DNA from: Xenococcaceae cyanobacterium MO_167.B27
GTDB lineage: Bacteria > Cyanobacteriota > Cyanobacteriia > Cyanobacteriales > Xenococcaceae
Direction of reading: 5' to 3'
DNA length: 46,831 nt
Assembly (NCBI GenBank): GCA_030065935.1
Contig: JASJCP010000061.1
Location: 1-46,831 of the forward strand
A program made the position numbers and the translations under genes. The notes beneath the pieces were generated by a model, which was not told the DNA's origin, searched no databases, and saw only the letters and a program-made list of their open reading frames with translations. Of this stretch, positions 16,585 through 25,991 are shown in pieces (the stretch's first letter is position 1; each line of letters opens with the position of its first letter).

Positions 16585-17361
16585 ATGACTCCTCAAACTT
16601 TTTGGTTAGAAAACTTAAAATTAGCCCATCGCTACAATGGTTGGATACTGTCTCAAATTTTACCTACTTTAGGGAATCGAGTTTTAGAAGTAGGTTGTGG
16701 CAATGGTAATTTTACTAGTTTATTAGCTCCCTATTGCTCCCAACTTACAGCTATCGATCTTAATGGGGAATATGTTGATCTTGCTCGTAATAGTCTCAAA
16801 ACTCAACCCCAGATTAAATTTGTTGTAGGAGATGTCACTAAAATACAATGGCGTTCCGAGTTTGATACTGTGGTGATGTTGGATGTTCTAGAACACATCC
16901 CCAATGACCTTGAGTTATTAATTAGTCTTTATCATTCCCTATCTCCAGAAGGCAAGTTAATTATTAAAGTTCCTGCTTTATCTTGGTTATATGGCTCTTT
17001 AGATCTGGCGATCGCACATTACCGACGTTACAATCACTTCAATCTGACTCAAGTTATGACCCAAGCTGGATTTTCCCATTGTCAAACCTGGTATTTTAAT
17101 CTAGCAGGAATTCCTGGCTGGTGGCTCAATAGTAAAGTTTTGCAAAGGACAACACCTCCTGCTAAACAAGTAGATTTATTCAACAACTTAGTTCCCTTAC
17201 TCAAAGCAATGGAAGACACCATCAAACCACCTATAGGTTTATCTGTCTTTGCTATAGGAGTCAAGGGAGGGAAGAGGGATAAGGAGACTGGGGGGACTGG
17301 GGAATTGGGGCGGTTCGGAGACTTCACAACAAAACCGATCTCTTTTGGCTTCAATACCTAG
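16585..17361 (+). CDS. SAM-dependent methyltransferase (class I)
   Basis: A 258-residue class I methyltransferase. Motif I is RVLEVGCGNGNFTSLL (about 32-47), the acidic ribose-binding motif is LTAIDLNGEYV, and FDTVVMLDVLEHIPNDLELL follows. The segment LIIKVPALSWLYGSLD and the RYN...F pattern resemble ubiquinone/sugar O-methyltransferase-like proteins; the substrate is unknown. The last 30 residues, starting with GGKRDKETGGTGELG, come from a low-complexity repeat (GGGGACTGGGG-type DNA, about 17267-17335) that reads through the place where the protein would naturally end after SVFAIGVK. That tail is probably not functional. The gene stands alone. Confidence 0.8.
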   Translation: MTPQTFWLENLKLAHRYNGWILSQILPTLGNRVLEVGCGNGNFTSLLAPYCSQLTAIDLNGEYVDLARNSLKTQPQIKFVVGDVTKIQWRSEFDTVVMLDVLEHIPNDLELLISLYHSLSPEGKLIIKVPALSWLYGSLDLAIAHYRRYNHFNLTQVMTQAGFSHCQTWYFNLAGIPGWWLNSKVLQRTTPPAKQVDLFNNLVPLLKAMEDTIKPPIGLSVFAIGVKGGKRDKETGGTGELGRFGDFTTKPISFGFNT

Positions 17362-17407
17362 ATATATTAAGTCTCCTCCCGGGGGGAATTGGGGAAGGTG
17401 GTGGTTG

Positions 17408-17444
17408 ATGATAACTGATTACTGATTACTGATAACTGATTACT
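17408..17444. repeat. ACTGATT/ATAACTG tandem repeat
   Basis: About five units of ACTGATT and the variant ATAACTG lie between the convergent methyltransferase and fabG genes. The array matches that at 14277-14318. Confidence 0.75.
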
Positions 17445-17504
17445 TCCTCATCGCGAAGCGACTACCGAAGGTCTCCTTCATCCTTTGTATCCCACCACCC
17501 TTAG

Positions 17505-18281
<777 letters not shown>

Positions 18282-18294
18282 TCAATTGTGATGA

Positions 18295-18516
18295 ATGCTG
18301 AATAATTTTACGGTGCAAAGGGATTCAAAACAAATTCTCATCATTGATATGCTCAAACTTCAAGATAATCCTCAAAAATTAATGTCATCTTTAGATGAAT
18401 TTTTAGCTCTGTTTTATGGCGATCGCACTTTCAAAATTCAACCAGATTTAACATCTACTGAATCTAGAATACTTCCTCTTCCTTTAATTAGCGATCGCTC
18501 TGGAGTACTGTTGTAA
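18295..18516 (+). CDS. Small hypothetical ORF, doubtful
   Basis: A 73-codon frame divergent from fabG, starting MLNNFTVQRDSKQILII and ending SDRSGVLL; it overlaps the 3' end of the TPR gene by 33 bases. I do not recognise it. The part SSLDEFLALFYGDRTFKI looks protein-like, so it may be a fragment of a larger lost gene, or chance. No clear ribosome-binding site was seen. Confidence 0.3.
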   Translation: MLNNFTVQRDSKQILIIDMLKLQDNPQKLMSSLDEFLALFYGDRTFKIQPDLTSTESRILPLPLISDRSGVLL

Positions 18517-18978
18517 ATGATAGTAGGCAATACCGCGATTGTTGTAAGCCCAAGGATGGTATTTGTTAAGCTTGATAGCTTGATTATAGGAGTTGATTGC
18601 ATCGTTGTAGTCTTTGGATTCTCTCAGTACATCCCCTCGCTCTATATAAAGAACAAAATCTTCAGGATTTTTAGTAGTAGCTACATATTCACGATTTTTG
18701 CTAATAGCTGTGTTGTAAGCTATCAATGCTTCAGCATAATTCTCTAACAATCTATAAGAATCACCCAAGTAACGCCAATAATAGTAAGGTGAGGGATTAA
18801 TCTCTGTGGCTTGTTTAAAAGGTATATTTGCTTGCTCCCATTCTCCTTGATACATATAAGCCAACCCCATAGCATAATATGCTTTATCAAAATTTGGGTC
18901 TAGCTCTATGACTTTTTCAAAAGCACTTACTGCTTCTGCAAATCTTTTATATCGCCAGAGTTGATTACCATAATTCAT
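18484..18978 (-). CDS. TPR protein, probably the split 3' half of a protease-TPR gene
   Basis: 164 residues made of about four tetratricopeptide repeats (for example AVSAFEKVIELDPNFDKAYY and DAINSYNQAIKLNKYHPWAY). It has no signal peptide of its own. Its ATG overlaps the stop of the protease-like gene by 4 bases (ATGA), and the frame is open a few codons upstream. The last repeat stops early at RAIAN within a HIP1 site, where a full TPR would go on for about 15 more residues. Cyanobacteria often encode signal peptide-trypsin-TPR as one exported protein, so this is most likely its cut-off C-terminal half; genuine translational coupling is the alternative. Confidence 0.65.
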   Translation of the reverse strand: MNYGNQLWRYKRFAEAVSAFEKVIELDPNFDKAYYAMGLAYMYQGEWEQANIPFKQATEINPSPYYYWRYLGDSYRLLENYAEALIAYNTAISKNREYVATTKNPEDFVLYIERGDVLRESKDYNDAINSYNQAIKLNKYHPWAYNNRGIAYYHLQQYSRAIAN

Positions 18979-19655
18979 CCAAAGGTATATGCTGTATCGA
19001 AAATTGCACCTTTCCCTTTCCCCAAGACTCCGATTACTTCTCCAACAGAATTTAATAACACTCCTCCACTCATTCCCTGTATAGTTTCGTTAGTAAAGCC
19101 AATTTGATAACCTCCTTGTAGAGATTGGTCTGGTAAGAGAGAGATTTTGCCAGTAGTAATTTTTAAGTTATCTGCATCGAAAGGAAAACCCGCAGCTATT
19201 ACCGTTTCTCCTTCTGTTAGATTGTTTGAATCTCCTACCTTGGCTATCTGATACTTATTGCTGCTCTTAAAATGTAGTAATGTCAAATCATAGAATGTTT
19301 CTGAACCATCTTTACTAATTCGGGTCGCCGTATATTTGATTCCGTCACTAGTTTCAATGCTTACACTATCACCTCTCTCAATGACATTAGCATTAGTGAT
19401 TACGGTATAGGTGTTATTATCTCTCTTGATGAGAATACCTGAACCTCGATATTCTCCTACATGAACTTTAACTGTAACAGCTTGGGCGATACTTTCTAAT
19501 TCTGGCAGTTGCAGTTGAGCCAACAAAGCTGTCTCCATTGGCAATTTTTCTGGATTTTTCCCAGAAGAATCGCTTTTAACCTCTAGTGGAATAAATAGTA
19601 CTAAAGTTCCGAAAATGGCGAGAAGAGAAATCTTGAATAAAGATTTGATTAACAT
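18975..19655 (-). CDS. Trypsin-like serine protease domain, probably inactive
   Basis: 226 residues: an N-terminal signal peptide or anchor (about 1-27) then a trypsin-like fold. The Ser motif is present (QGMSGGVLL) and so is an Asp-containing strand (FYDLTLLHF). The catalytic His is replaced by Asn: the motif reads TNANVIERGD where TNAHV or TNNHV is expected, and the codon is plainly AAT. The frame ends at AYTFG, short of the last strands of the fold, and runs into the TPR gene with a 4-base overlap. With a lost His, an early stop and a shortened TPR part, the locus looks like a decaying gene; a non-catalytic binding role is possible. Confidence 0.7.
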   Translation of the reverse strand: MLIKSLFKISLLAIFGTLVLFIPLEVKSDSSGKNPEKLPMETALLAQLQLPELESIAQAVTVKVHVGEYRGSGILIKRDNNTYTVITNANVIERGDSVSIETSDGIKYTATRISKDGSETFYDLTLLHFKSSNKYQIAKVGDSNNLTEGETVIAAGFPFDADNLKITTGKISLLPDQSLQGGYQIGFTNETIQGMSGGVLLNSVGEVIGVLGKGKGAIFDTAYTFG

Positions 19656-20419
19656 AAGGAATTGGTAATGAAAACAATTACCCTGTTAGTTGTAACCTGT
19701 ATTCTATAGTGCTTTATTTAATCGCAGTCCAAATTTGAGTAAAATCTCAATCTTTACCTAAATTACAGTATTTGATTTGAGTAAAAACTCAAATCTTATT
19801 CACTTTCCGCACGTCAAACGAAGGCTGAAGTCCTGGTTAAATTAATTAGCGATCGCTTTTTTACCAGATCATTTATGTTTAATTAAGTTGAGCTACTGAT
19901 CTATCCAATAACCCGCCGTAAAATTAATTTTACGGCTTACACTGCAAGTCTATTGAAATAGACTTAAAGCTTTATATTTAGTCGTTTCAAACCGACTTGG
20001 GATATGAGAGATGGAAATTTATTTACTGACGGATTATGATTCTTATACTAATTCTCGCGCACTAGCTAAATACATAACCAAATTATTCTCCAAAACCTTT
20101 GTTCTTCTTAACTTTTGACAAATTATCTTTTTACTTTTTACTGACAACTAAGTCTCTTGTTACTTTTGAGAAATGGTTTGAACTATTTTTAAGCCAAGTA
20201 CTTCCGGAAAAAAAGTGGTAAAAAAAACCAATACCGCGCTTTCAAGTAACTCAATATACAAGTTATTTTCAGTTTAATTACTGAGGCTAAAAAATTATTA
20301 CTATCTTTAGCTATGGATCGTCAATATTCTTTATGAAAAATTTATTTAACTGAACAGAGGTATTAGAGGTTAAATTAGAATATAAAATTAATATTAAAAT
20401 TACTAACTACATATAATTT
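19656..20419. other. Long intergenic region with repeats
   Basis: About 760 bases with no gene. It contains a HIP1 site, a perfect 22-base palindrome and two further hairpins (19915-19998). The last 80 AT-rich bases should hold the promoter of the DUF3352 gene. Confidence 0.65.
19915..19998. repeat. Cluster of three palindromes
   Basis: Positions 19915-19936 form a perfect 22-base palindrome (GCCGTAAAATT mirrored). Positions 19946-19965 form AAGTCTATT/AATAGACTT with a 2-base loop. At 19980-19998 lies AGTCGTTTCAAACCGACTT, an imperfect palindrome. The last two are like the hairpins near 2317 and 7665. Confidence 0.8.
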
Positions 20420-22048
20420 ATGAGTTCTAAAAAATCAGGCTGCGGTTGCTTACCAATTATCGGATTAATTACAGCCCTGGCTCTTGGTGGCGGATATGCT
20501 TATAAAAAAGGCTGGCATCAGCGATTAATAGGTCAAAATTTAACTCCCTTAGCAGGAGCTAAAGTAATTCCTGATGAAGCAATTATGACTAGTTTTATCT
20601 CTACTAATGAGCAACATTGGCAACAATTAGAAAAATTGGGTATAGCTCCAGCAGAAAGATTTATTCAAGAAGTTACTACGGAAATAGATAAAGAACTTAC
20701 TGCATTAAACATTGATTATCAAGAGGATATTCAGCCCTGGTTGGGTAATGCTATGTTAGCTATAGTTCCTGAGAATGAACAATTAGAAGATAGCGATATT
20801 TTAATTGTATTGGGTATCAAAAATCCAATTAATGCTTATAAATTTTTCAGGAAAGTTCAAAGTGATGAAGAGTTTGATTTAGAATCTATTAAATATAAAG
20901 ATATAAAAATTTATACAGCCACCGACGAGGAAGGAGATCAAACTAATCTGGCTTTATTGGGGAATAAAGTAGTTCTTTCAGATGAAATAGCAATAGTTAA
21001 ACAATCTATTGATACTTATAAGGGTGAACCATCTTTGGCTAGTGACCCAGAAAATAAACAAGCTCTGACACAGCCTTTAAATCTAAAAAATAGTTTAGTA
21101 CAAACCTATATTACTAACTATGACTTTTTACTAGAAAATGCTCTAGCAGAATCTTCGGTATCTAAAGAAAAATTAGATGATTTGCAACCAGTAAAGTCTG
21201 TAGTTTTTGGTATTGGCGCAGAAGATAAACAATTAAAGTTACAAGGATTTACTAAATTTAATCCAGACCTAGCTTGGGGTGAATCTCAACCTTTAACTAA
21301 TGAAATAGCTAGTAAGTATCCCGAACAAACTCTGGCTTTAATTAATGGTCAAGGTATTAGTAACTTTTGGAATACTCTGGTTAAGATTAGTGAGCAAGAC
21401 CGAGATTTAAAATTTTTGCTTAATGGAATCAGAACCTCTACTAAATGGGGTACAGGTTTAGACTTAGATGAAGATATTTTTGGCTGGATGGATGGGGAGT
21501 TTGCTATAGGAATTGTCCCGACAAAACAAGTAGTGATTCCGGAATTAAATCTTAAATTAGGTATAGCATTAATCTTAGAATCAAGCGATCGCGATACAGC
21601 CCAAAATACTTTAAATTCTCTAGATAACGCAATGCAACAACAGCTAGGAATGAGCTTACAAACTAAACAAATAAACAAACAAACAGTTACTCAATGGTAT
21701 TTTCCTTACAGCGATTTAGATATATCTTATGGCTGGTTGGATAAGAAATATTTGCTATTTACTTTCGGTAATAATGTTTTTGACTCTATGAATAATGGCT
21801 CTCAGTCTTCTCTCAAAACAAATCCGAAATTTCAAAAATTTGTGAAAAAATTACCTAATAACAATCTCAGCTACTTTTATTTCGATCTGGAAAAAGTTAT
21901 GACAGAAATCAAACAAATACCAGACTTACCCATAGATTATAATTCAGAATCAATAGTGCTTCTTGACTCTATACAAAGGATTGGTTCAACTTCTACTATG
22001 ACAGATGCAAATACCAATAAAACCGAGCTTACAATCTGGTTTAAATAA
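20420..22048 (+). CDS. DUF3352 domain protein, membrane-anchored
   Basis: A 542-residue protein. Residues 11-29 (PIIGLITALALGGGYAYKK) form one membrane anchor or uncleaved signal after a short Cys-containing stretch (GCGC). The rest matches my memory of DUF3352, a cyanobacterial family of large extracytoplasmic proteins: LTPLAGAKVIPDEAIMTSFI near residue 40, a repeated pattern of strands with NPINAYKFF, and WMDGEFAIGIVP near residue 355. Function is not known. It is monocistronic, and the cyclophilin gene follows after about 100 bases. Confidence 0.75.
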   Translation: MSSKKSGCGCLPIIGLITALALGGGYAYKKGWHQRLIGQNLTPLAGAKVIPDEAIMTSFISTNEQHWQQLEKLGIAPAERFIQEVTTEIDKELTALNIDYQEDIQPWLGNAMLAIVPENEQLEDSDILIVLGIKNPINAYKFFRKVQSDEEFDLESIKYKDIKIYTATDEEGDQTNLALLGNKVVLSDEIAIVKQSIDTYKGEPSLASDPENKQALTQPLNLKNSLVQTYITNYDFLLENALAESSVSKEKLDDLQPVKSVVFGIGAEDKQLKLQGFTKFNPDLAWGESQPLTNEIASKYPEQTLALINGQGISNFWNTLVKISEQDRDLKFLLNGIRTSTKWGTGLDLDEDIFGWMDGEFAIGIVPTKQVVIPELNLKLGIALILESSDRDTAQNTLNSLDNAMQQQLGMSLQTKQINKQTVTQWYFPYSDLDISYGWLDKKYLLFTFGNNVFDSMNNGSQSSLKTNPKFQKFVKKLPNNNLSYFYFDLEKVMTEIKQIPDLPIDYNSESIVLLDSIQRIGSTSTMTDANTNKTELTIWFK

Positions 22049-22146
22049 ACTAATTTTGTAATAGAGTTGTCTCTACATTAGTTAAATGCTGCAATCTAAA
22101 ATTGTTTCCCGTAAAATTGAGCAGTACAACTACCAGTAAAAAATAA

Positions 22147-23853
22147 ATGTTTGAGAATTTACCAAGGCTCAATGGTAAAGCAAGAGTAGAATTAATCGTT
22201 AATGGAGCTTCGATTGTCATTGAACTTGATGGTGATAATGCACCTATTACTGCTGGCAATTTTGTTGATTTGGTAGAACGAGGGATTTATGATGGTGTAG
22301 CGTTTCATCGGGTAGTGAGAGAGCCAGATCCTTTCGTAGTGCAAGGGGGCGATCCTCAAAGTCTCGATCCTACTTTCCCCATCGACGACTTAGGTACTGG
22401 TGGCTTTATCGATCCTGATACGGGAGAAGAAAGAAATATTCCCCTAGAGATTAAGCTAGAAGGTGACGACGAGCCTATTTACAACGCACTATTAGGGGGA
22501 TTAGTCGGAAATGAAATTCCAAATCCAGTATTAGAAAACGATCGCGGTGCTATAGCAATGGCTCGTTCTAGATTACCCGATTCTGCTTCTTCCCAGTTTT
22601 ATTTTCCTCTAGCTGACGCAGATGGTCTCAATGGCAATTTTGCAGTATTTGGCAGGATTGTAGAAGGGTTAGAGCTTATTGATAGTATCGAAGAAGGCGA
22701 TCGTATTACCGATGCAGAAGTTATTGAAGGTATAGAAAATCTACAACAGGGGGATAATACTGAACAACCTACAACCATTGCCAACTTTGAAGTAATAGGA
22801 AATTCCAATGACAACATTTTAATAAGAAATTCCAGAAATTCCGATGACAACAATCAGAACATTTTAAATGCTTTAGATTTACAAATAGTTTTTGGTTTGG
22901 CTGGTGATGACAGTCTCTCCTCTGCTGTGGGTTTATTACCTGGAGGGGAAGAAACAACTATTTTAGTTGGTGGTTCGGGAAATGATGAATATCGACTTTC
23001 TGGGAATTCAACTGCTATCATTTTTGAAAACGGTAATTCTAGCCAAGATGTTGCAATTGCTACAGATCTAACTATTAGCACTGATACATCTTTTATTGCT
23101 GAAATTGATAATCGTCATTTGTATTTAGGAGATTTACAATCCGATCAATATGCGATTCTGGTTGATTGGCAAGAACCTGAAAACCGCATTGAAACTTTTG
23201 AGTTATCAGGTGTTAGTGTTAGTTACGATCTACTTGCTAACAATTTTCGTGGATTAGACAATTATGCTGGAAATTTTACTTGGGAAGAGCTAGAACAACA
23301 AGACGAGATTAATGATATTAATCTAGAAAGACTTGGTCTTACACCATCTTCTATTGATGATGCTATTAATCAAGTTTCCGCTAGAGCGAGTGAACTAGAA
23401 GCACCAGTTCTCAATACTCCTATCTATCGCTTTCAAAACTCTGACATACCAGGAACATACTTATTTGTTGCAGAAGCAGAAAGAGCTAATATTTTGGAAA
23501 ACTTTACTAACTTTGAAGAAGAAGGATTAGCTTTTAGAGTTGCAGTTGAACCAGGAGATGATTTAATTCCTTTATATCGCTTCCAAAGTACAATTACTCC
23601 TGGTACTTATTTGTTGGCAGGAGAACAAGAACGAGCTAGTATTAATCAGGATTTTGCAGATAGCTTTATTGAAGAAGGATTGGCTTTTTATGTTTATGGT
23701 GCTGGTTCGGGTTTAGGTACAGATTTTTCCAGATTTCAAAATCGCGATCGCCCTGGCACTTATTTGTTTGCAACTGGGGAAGAAAGAGCTAATATTCGAG
23801 AAAACTTTACTAACTTTGAAGACGAAGGTATTGCTTTTGAGGTTGATATCTAA
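22147..23853 (+). CDS. Cyclophilin-type peptidyl-prolyl isomerase with RTX-like part and C-terminal triple repeat
   Basis: 568 residues in three parts. Residues 10-190 form a cyclophilin: VAFHRVV, VVQGGDP, GAIAMARS...ASSQFYF and NFAVFGRIVEGLELID. Residues 240-370 look like a hemolysin/RTX-type calcium-binding region (VFGLAGDDSLSS; VGGSGNDEYRLSG). Residues 426-568 are three repeats of about 50 residues with the consensus RFQN-D-PGTYLFATGEE...NI..NF..F.EEGIAF. The same 143-residue module ends the protein at 42631-45540. There is no N-terminal signal peptide, yet the RTX-like part suggests export, as by type I secretion. The repeat resembles DUF5648-type repeats as I remember them. Confidence 0.85.
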   Translation: MFENLPRLNGKARVELIVNGASIVIELDGDNAPITAGNFVDLVERGIYDGVAFHRVVREPDPFVVQGGDPQSLDPTFPIDDLGTGGFIDPDTGEERNIPLEIKLEGDDEPIYNALLGGLVGNEIPNPVLENDRGAIAMARSRLPDSASSQFYFPLADADGLNGNFAVFGRIVEGLELIDSIEEGDRITDAEVIEGIENLQQGDNTEQPTTIANFEVIGNSNDNILIRNSRNSDDNNQNILNALDLQIVFGLAGDDSLSSAVGLLPGGEETTILVGGSGNDEYRLSGNSTAIIFENGNSSQDVAIATDLTISTDTSFIAEIDNRHLYLGDLQSDQYAILVDWQEPENRIETFELSGVSVSYDLLANNFRGLDNYAGNFTWEELEQQDEINDINLERLGLTPSSIDDAINQVSARASELEAPVLNTPIYRFQNSDIPGTYLFVAEAERANILENFTNFEEEGLAFRVAVEPGDDLIPLYRFQSTITPGTYLLAGEQERASINQDFADSFIEEGLAFYVYGAGSGLGTDFSRFQNRDRPGTYLFATGEERANIRENFTNFEDEGIAFEVDI

Positions 23854-24203
23854 GTAGTTTAAGTTACTAAAAATAATAATCAGAGACGAAGTCAGTATCC
23901 GCGAATGGTCGTTCGCGGATATCATGTAATTTTATTAAATAATTACCTAGGCAAACTTCAAAAACATCCAATGAGGAATTTTTAGAATCTATTTTTATAG
24001 TAGAAATCTATAAAATCTGCGTATATTTACGGATTTTATTGGCTCAATAAATAATATTTTTACGTATAATTATTGATAACTTATTATTATTCAGTTGCTA
24101 CAATTATAAACAAAAATTGCTTAATTTAAGCTTTTCTATAAACCCTTGATAAAACTTAATACTTTAAGGGAATCAAACAAAATAGATTTAAAACTAAATT
24201 ACA
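23854..24203. other. Intergenic region with terminator-like hairpin
   Basis: After the hairpin at 23896-23921 there is AT-rich DNA without a gene, which should include the promoter of the regulator gene at 24204. Confidence 0.6.
23896..23921 (+). terminator. 10-bp hairpin after the cyclophilin gene
   Basis: TATCCGCGAA and TTCGCGGATA pair perfectly across a 6-base loop, 43 bases past the stop. Only a weak T-rich tract follows, so it may be a terminator or an mRNA end-stabilising hairpin. Confidence 0.6.
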
Positions 24204-25991
24204 ATGAAGAAAGTTAATATTTTGATGGTTGAAGATGAAATAATAATCGCTAAAAATATAGCTAGAAAGCTACGTAATTTAGGTTATAATGTCGCTAAAA
24301 TTGTTAATTCTGGGCAAGCTGCGATTGATTATATTAATAGGGAAAAACCAGACATTATTTTGATGGATATTGCTATTAAAGGAGGAATAGATGGTATTGA
24401 AACAGCCTCTAGAATCAAAGGGATAGTAGATATTCCACTTGTTTTTCTGACAGCTTATCCTAGTGATGAAACTATTGAGAGAGCATCACAAACTGGTTGC
24501 TATGGTTATCTGATAAAACCTTGTAGAGACAAAGAATTGCAGGCGACCATTCAAATGGCTCTTAGTAAACATCAAGAACAATTAGTAATTCAAAAGTCTT
24601 TGCAAGATACCGTTAAAGAATATTCATCACAATTAGATAAGATTTATCTAAATAATCTGACAAATCTGCCCAATAGGCTTCTTCTACGGGATTCATTTGA
24701 TTATTTAAAAGCTTCACTAAATAGTAATAATAATAACGATATTTCTGAGGCAAATAACTCACCAGAGTTGAGAATAAAACTAATAGCAGTTTTAAATATT
24801 AGCTTAGATAGATTCCAAAAAATAAGTAATTTTTTAACTGAAGAGCAACAAAATACTTTAGTTCAAGAAGTAGCACAACGTTTAAACAACTATGTCAGTA
24901 ATTTAGATTTTCAGGGTATTACTGTCTATATGAAGGAAGATCATTTTGTGGTAATGATTCCATTGGACACAAAAATCACAGCCAGCAATTATGGAGAAGA
25001 GATATTAAATCAACTTAGGCAAGCTTTTTGTCTTAATAATCAAGAAGTATTTATCTCTGCTAGCATCGGAATTGCTTTTTATCCTTCTGATAGCCTCAAT
25101 ATCGAAGAATTACTACAGCAGAGTGAGAAAGCTACAGAGTATGCGAGATCGCAAGGAGGCAATCGCTGTCAGTTCTTTACATTTGCTTTTAATGTGAAAA
25201 CCTCTAGTTCTTCTGAAGGGTTATACATGGAAGCGGAACTACATCATGCCCTAGAACGTGAAGAACTCGAACTCTATTATCAACCTAAAGTTAGTTTAAA
25301 AACTAATTCAGTTGTTGGGGCAGAGGCTCTAGTACGTTGGAATCATCGAACCATGGGAAGAATCGAACCATATAAATTTATTCCTTTAGCGGAAGAAAGT
25401 GGTTTAATTCGACCAATAGGAGAATGGATTTTGAATCGTGCTTGCAGAGAAACTAAAAGGTGGCACGATGCTGGATTGAATTTTCTTAAGGTTGCTGTTA
25501 ACTTATCAGGGGTTCAATTTAGACAATTAGATTTATTTCATCAAATAACCCAAATTTTGTTTGATTCATCTCTAGAACCAAAATACTTAGAGTTAGAATT
25601 AACCGAAAAAATCTTGATAGAAAATATTAAAACTAATGTTCAAAGATTGAATCTAATCAAAAAAATCGGTGTTCAAATAGCATTAGATGATTTTGGTACT
25701 GGTTATTCATCTTTAGGATATTTACAACAATTTCCTTTTGATACTTTAAAGATAGATTCATGTTTTATTCGTAATATTAATAGCAATAAAGTAAATTTTG
25801 TTATCACTAAAACTGTCATTGAGATGGCTCATAAGTTAGGTTTAAAAGTTATAGCGGAAGGAGTTGAAACAGAAGCAGAACTAAATTGTCTGAAACAATG
25901 TCAATGTGATGAAATACAAGGTTTTTTGTTTAGTCGTCCTTTGAATGCTAAAGACTTTCAAAAGTTAGTTATGAGTAATGCGTATATTTAA
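24204..25991 (+). CDS. Response regulator with degenerate GGDEF and intact EAL (c-di-GMP phosphodiesterase)
   Basis: 595 residues. A receiver domain (1-120) has the acidic pair at Glu10-Asp11, phospho-acceptor Asp55 in ILMDIAI and Lys in YLIKPC. A GGDEF-like domain (about 150-310) keeps LTNLPNRLLLRD but has MKEDHF where GGDEF is expected, so it should not make c-di-GMP. The EAL domain (about 335-585) has AEALVRW, VNLSGVQF, LELTEKI, LDDFGTGYSSL, LKIDSCFI, AEGVETEAEL and QGFLFSRP, so the c-di-GMP hydrolase site looks complete. The 3' end overlaps the next gene by 14 bases, making the giant kinase the likely phospho-donor. Confidence 0.9.
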   Translation: MKKVNILMVEDEIIIAKNIARKLRNLGYNVAKIVNSGQAAIDYINREKPDIILMDIAIKGGIDGIETASRIKGIVDIPLVFLTAYPSDETIERASQTGCYGYLIKPCRDKELQATIQMALSKHQEQLVIQKSLQDTVKEYSSQLDKIYLNNLTNLPNRLLLRDSFDYLKASLNSNNNNDISEANNSPELRIKLIAVLNISLDRFQKISNFLTEEQQNTLVQEVAQRLNNYVSNLDFQGITVYMKEDHFVVMIPLDTKITASNYGEEILNQLRQAFCLNNQEVFISASIGIAFYPSDSLNIEELLQQSEKATEYARSQGGNRCQFFTFAFNVKTSSSSEGLYMEAELHHALEREELELYYQPKVSLKTNSVVGAEALVRWNHRTMGRIEPYKFIPLAEESGLIRPIGEWILNRACRETKRWHDAGLNFLKVAVNLSGVQFRQLDLFHQITQILFDSSLEPKYLELELTEKILIENIKTNVQRLNLIKKIGVQIALDDFGTGYSSLGYLQQFPFDTLKIDSCFIRNINSNKVNFVITKTVIEMAHKLGLKVIAEGVETEAELNCLKQCQCDEIQGFLFSRPLNAKDFQKLVMSNAYI

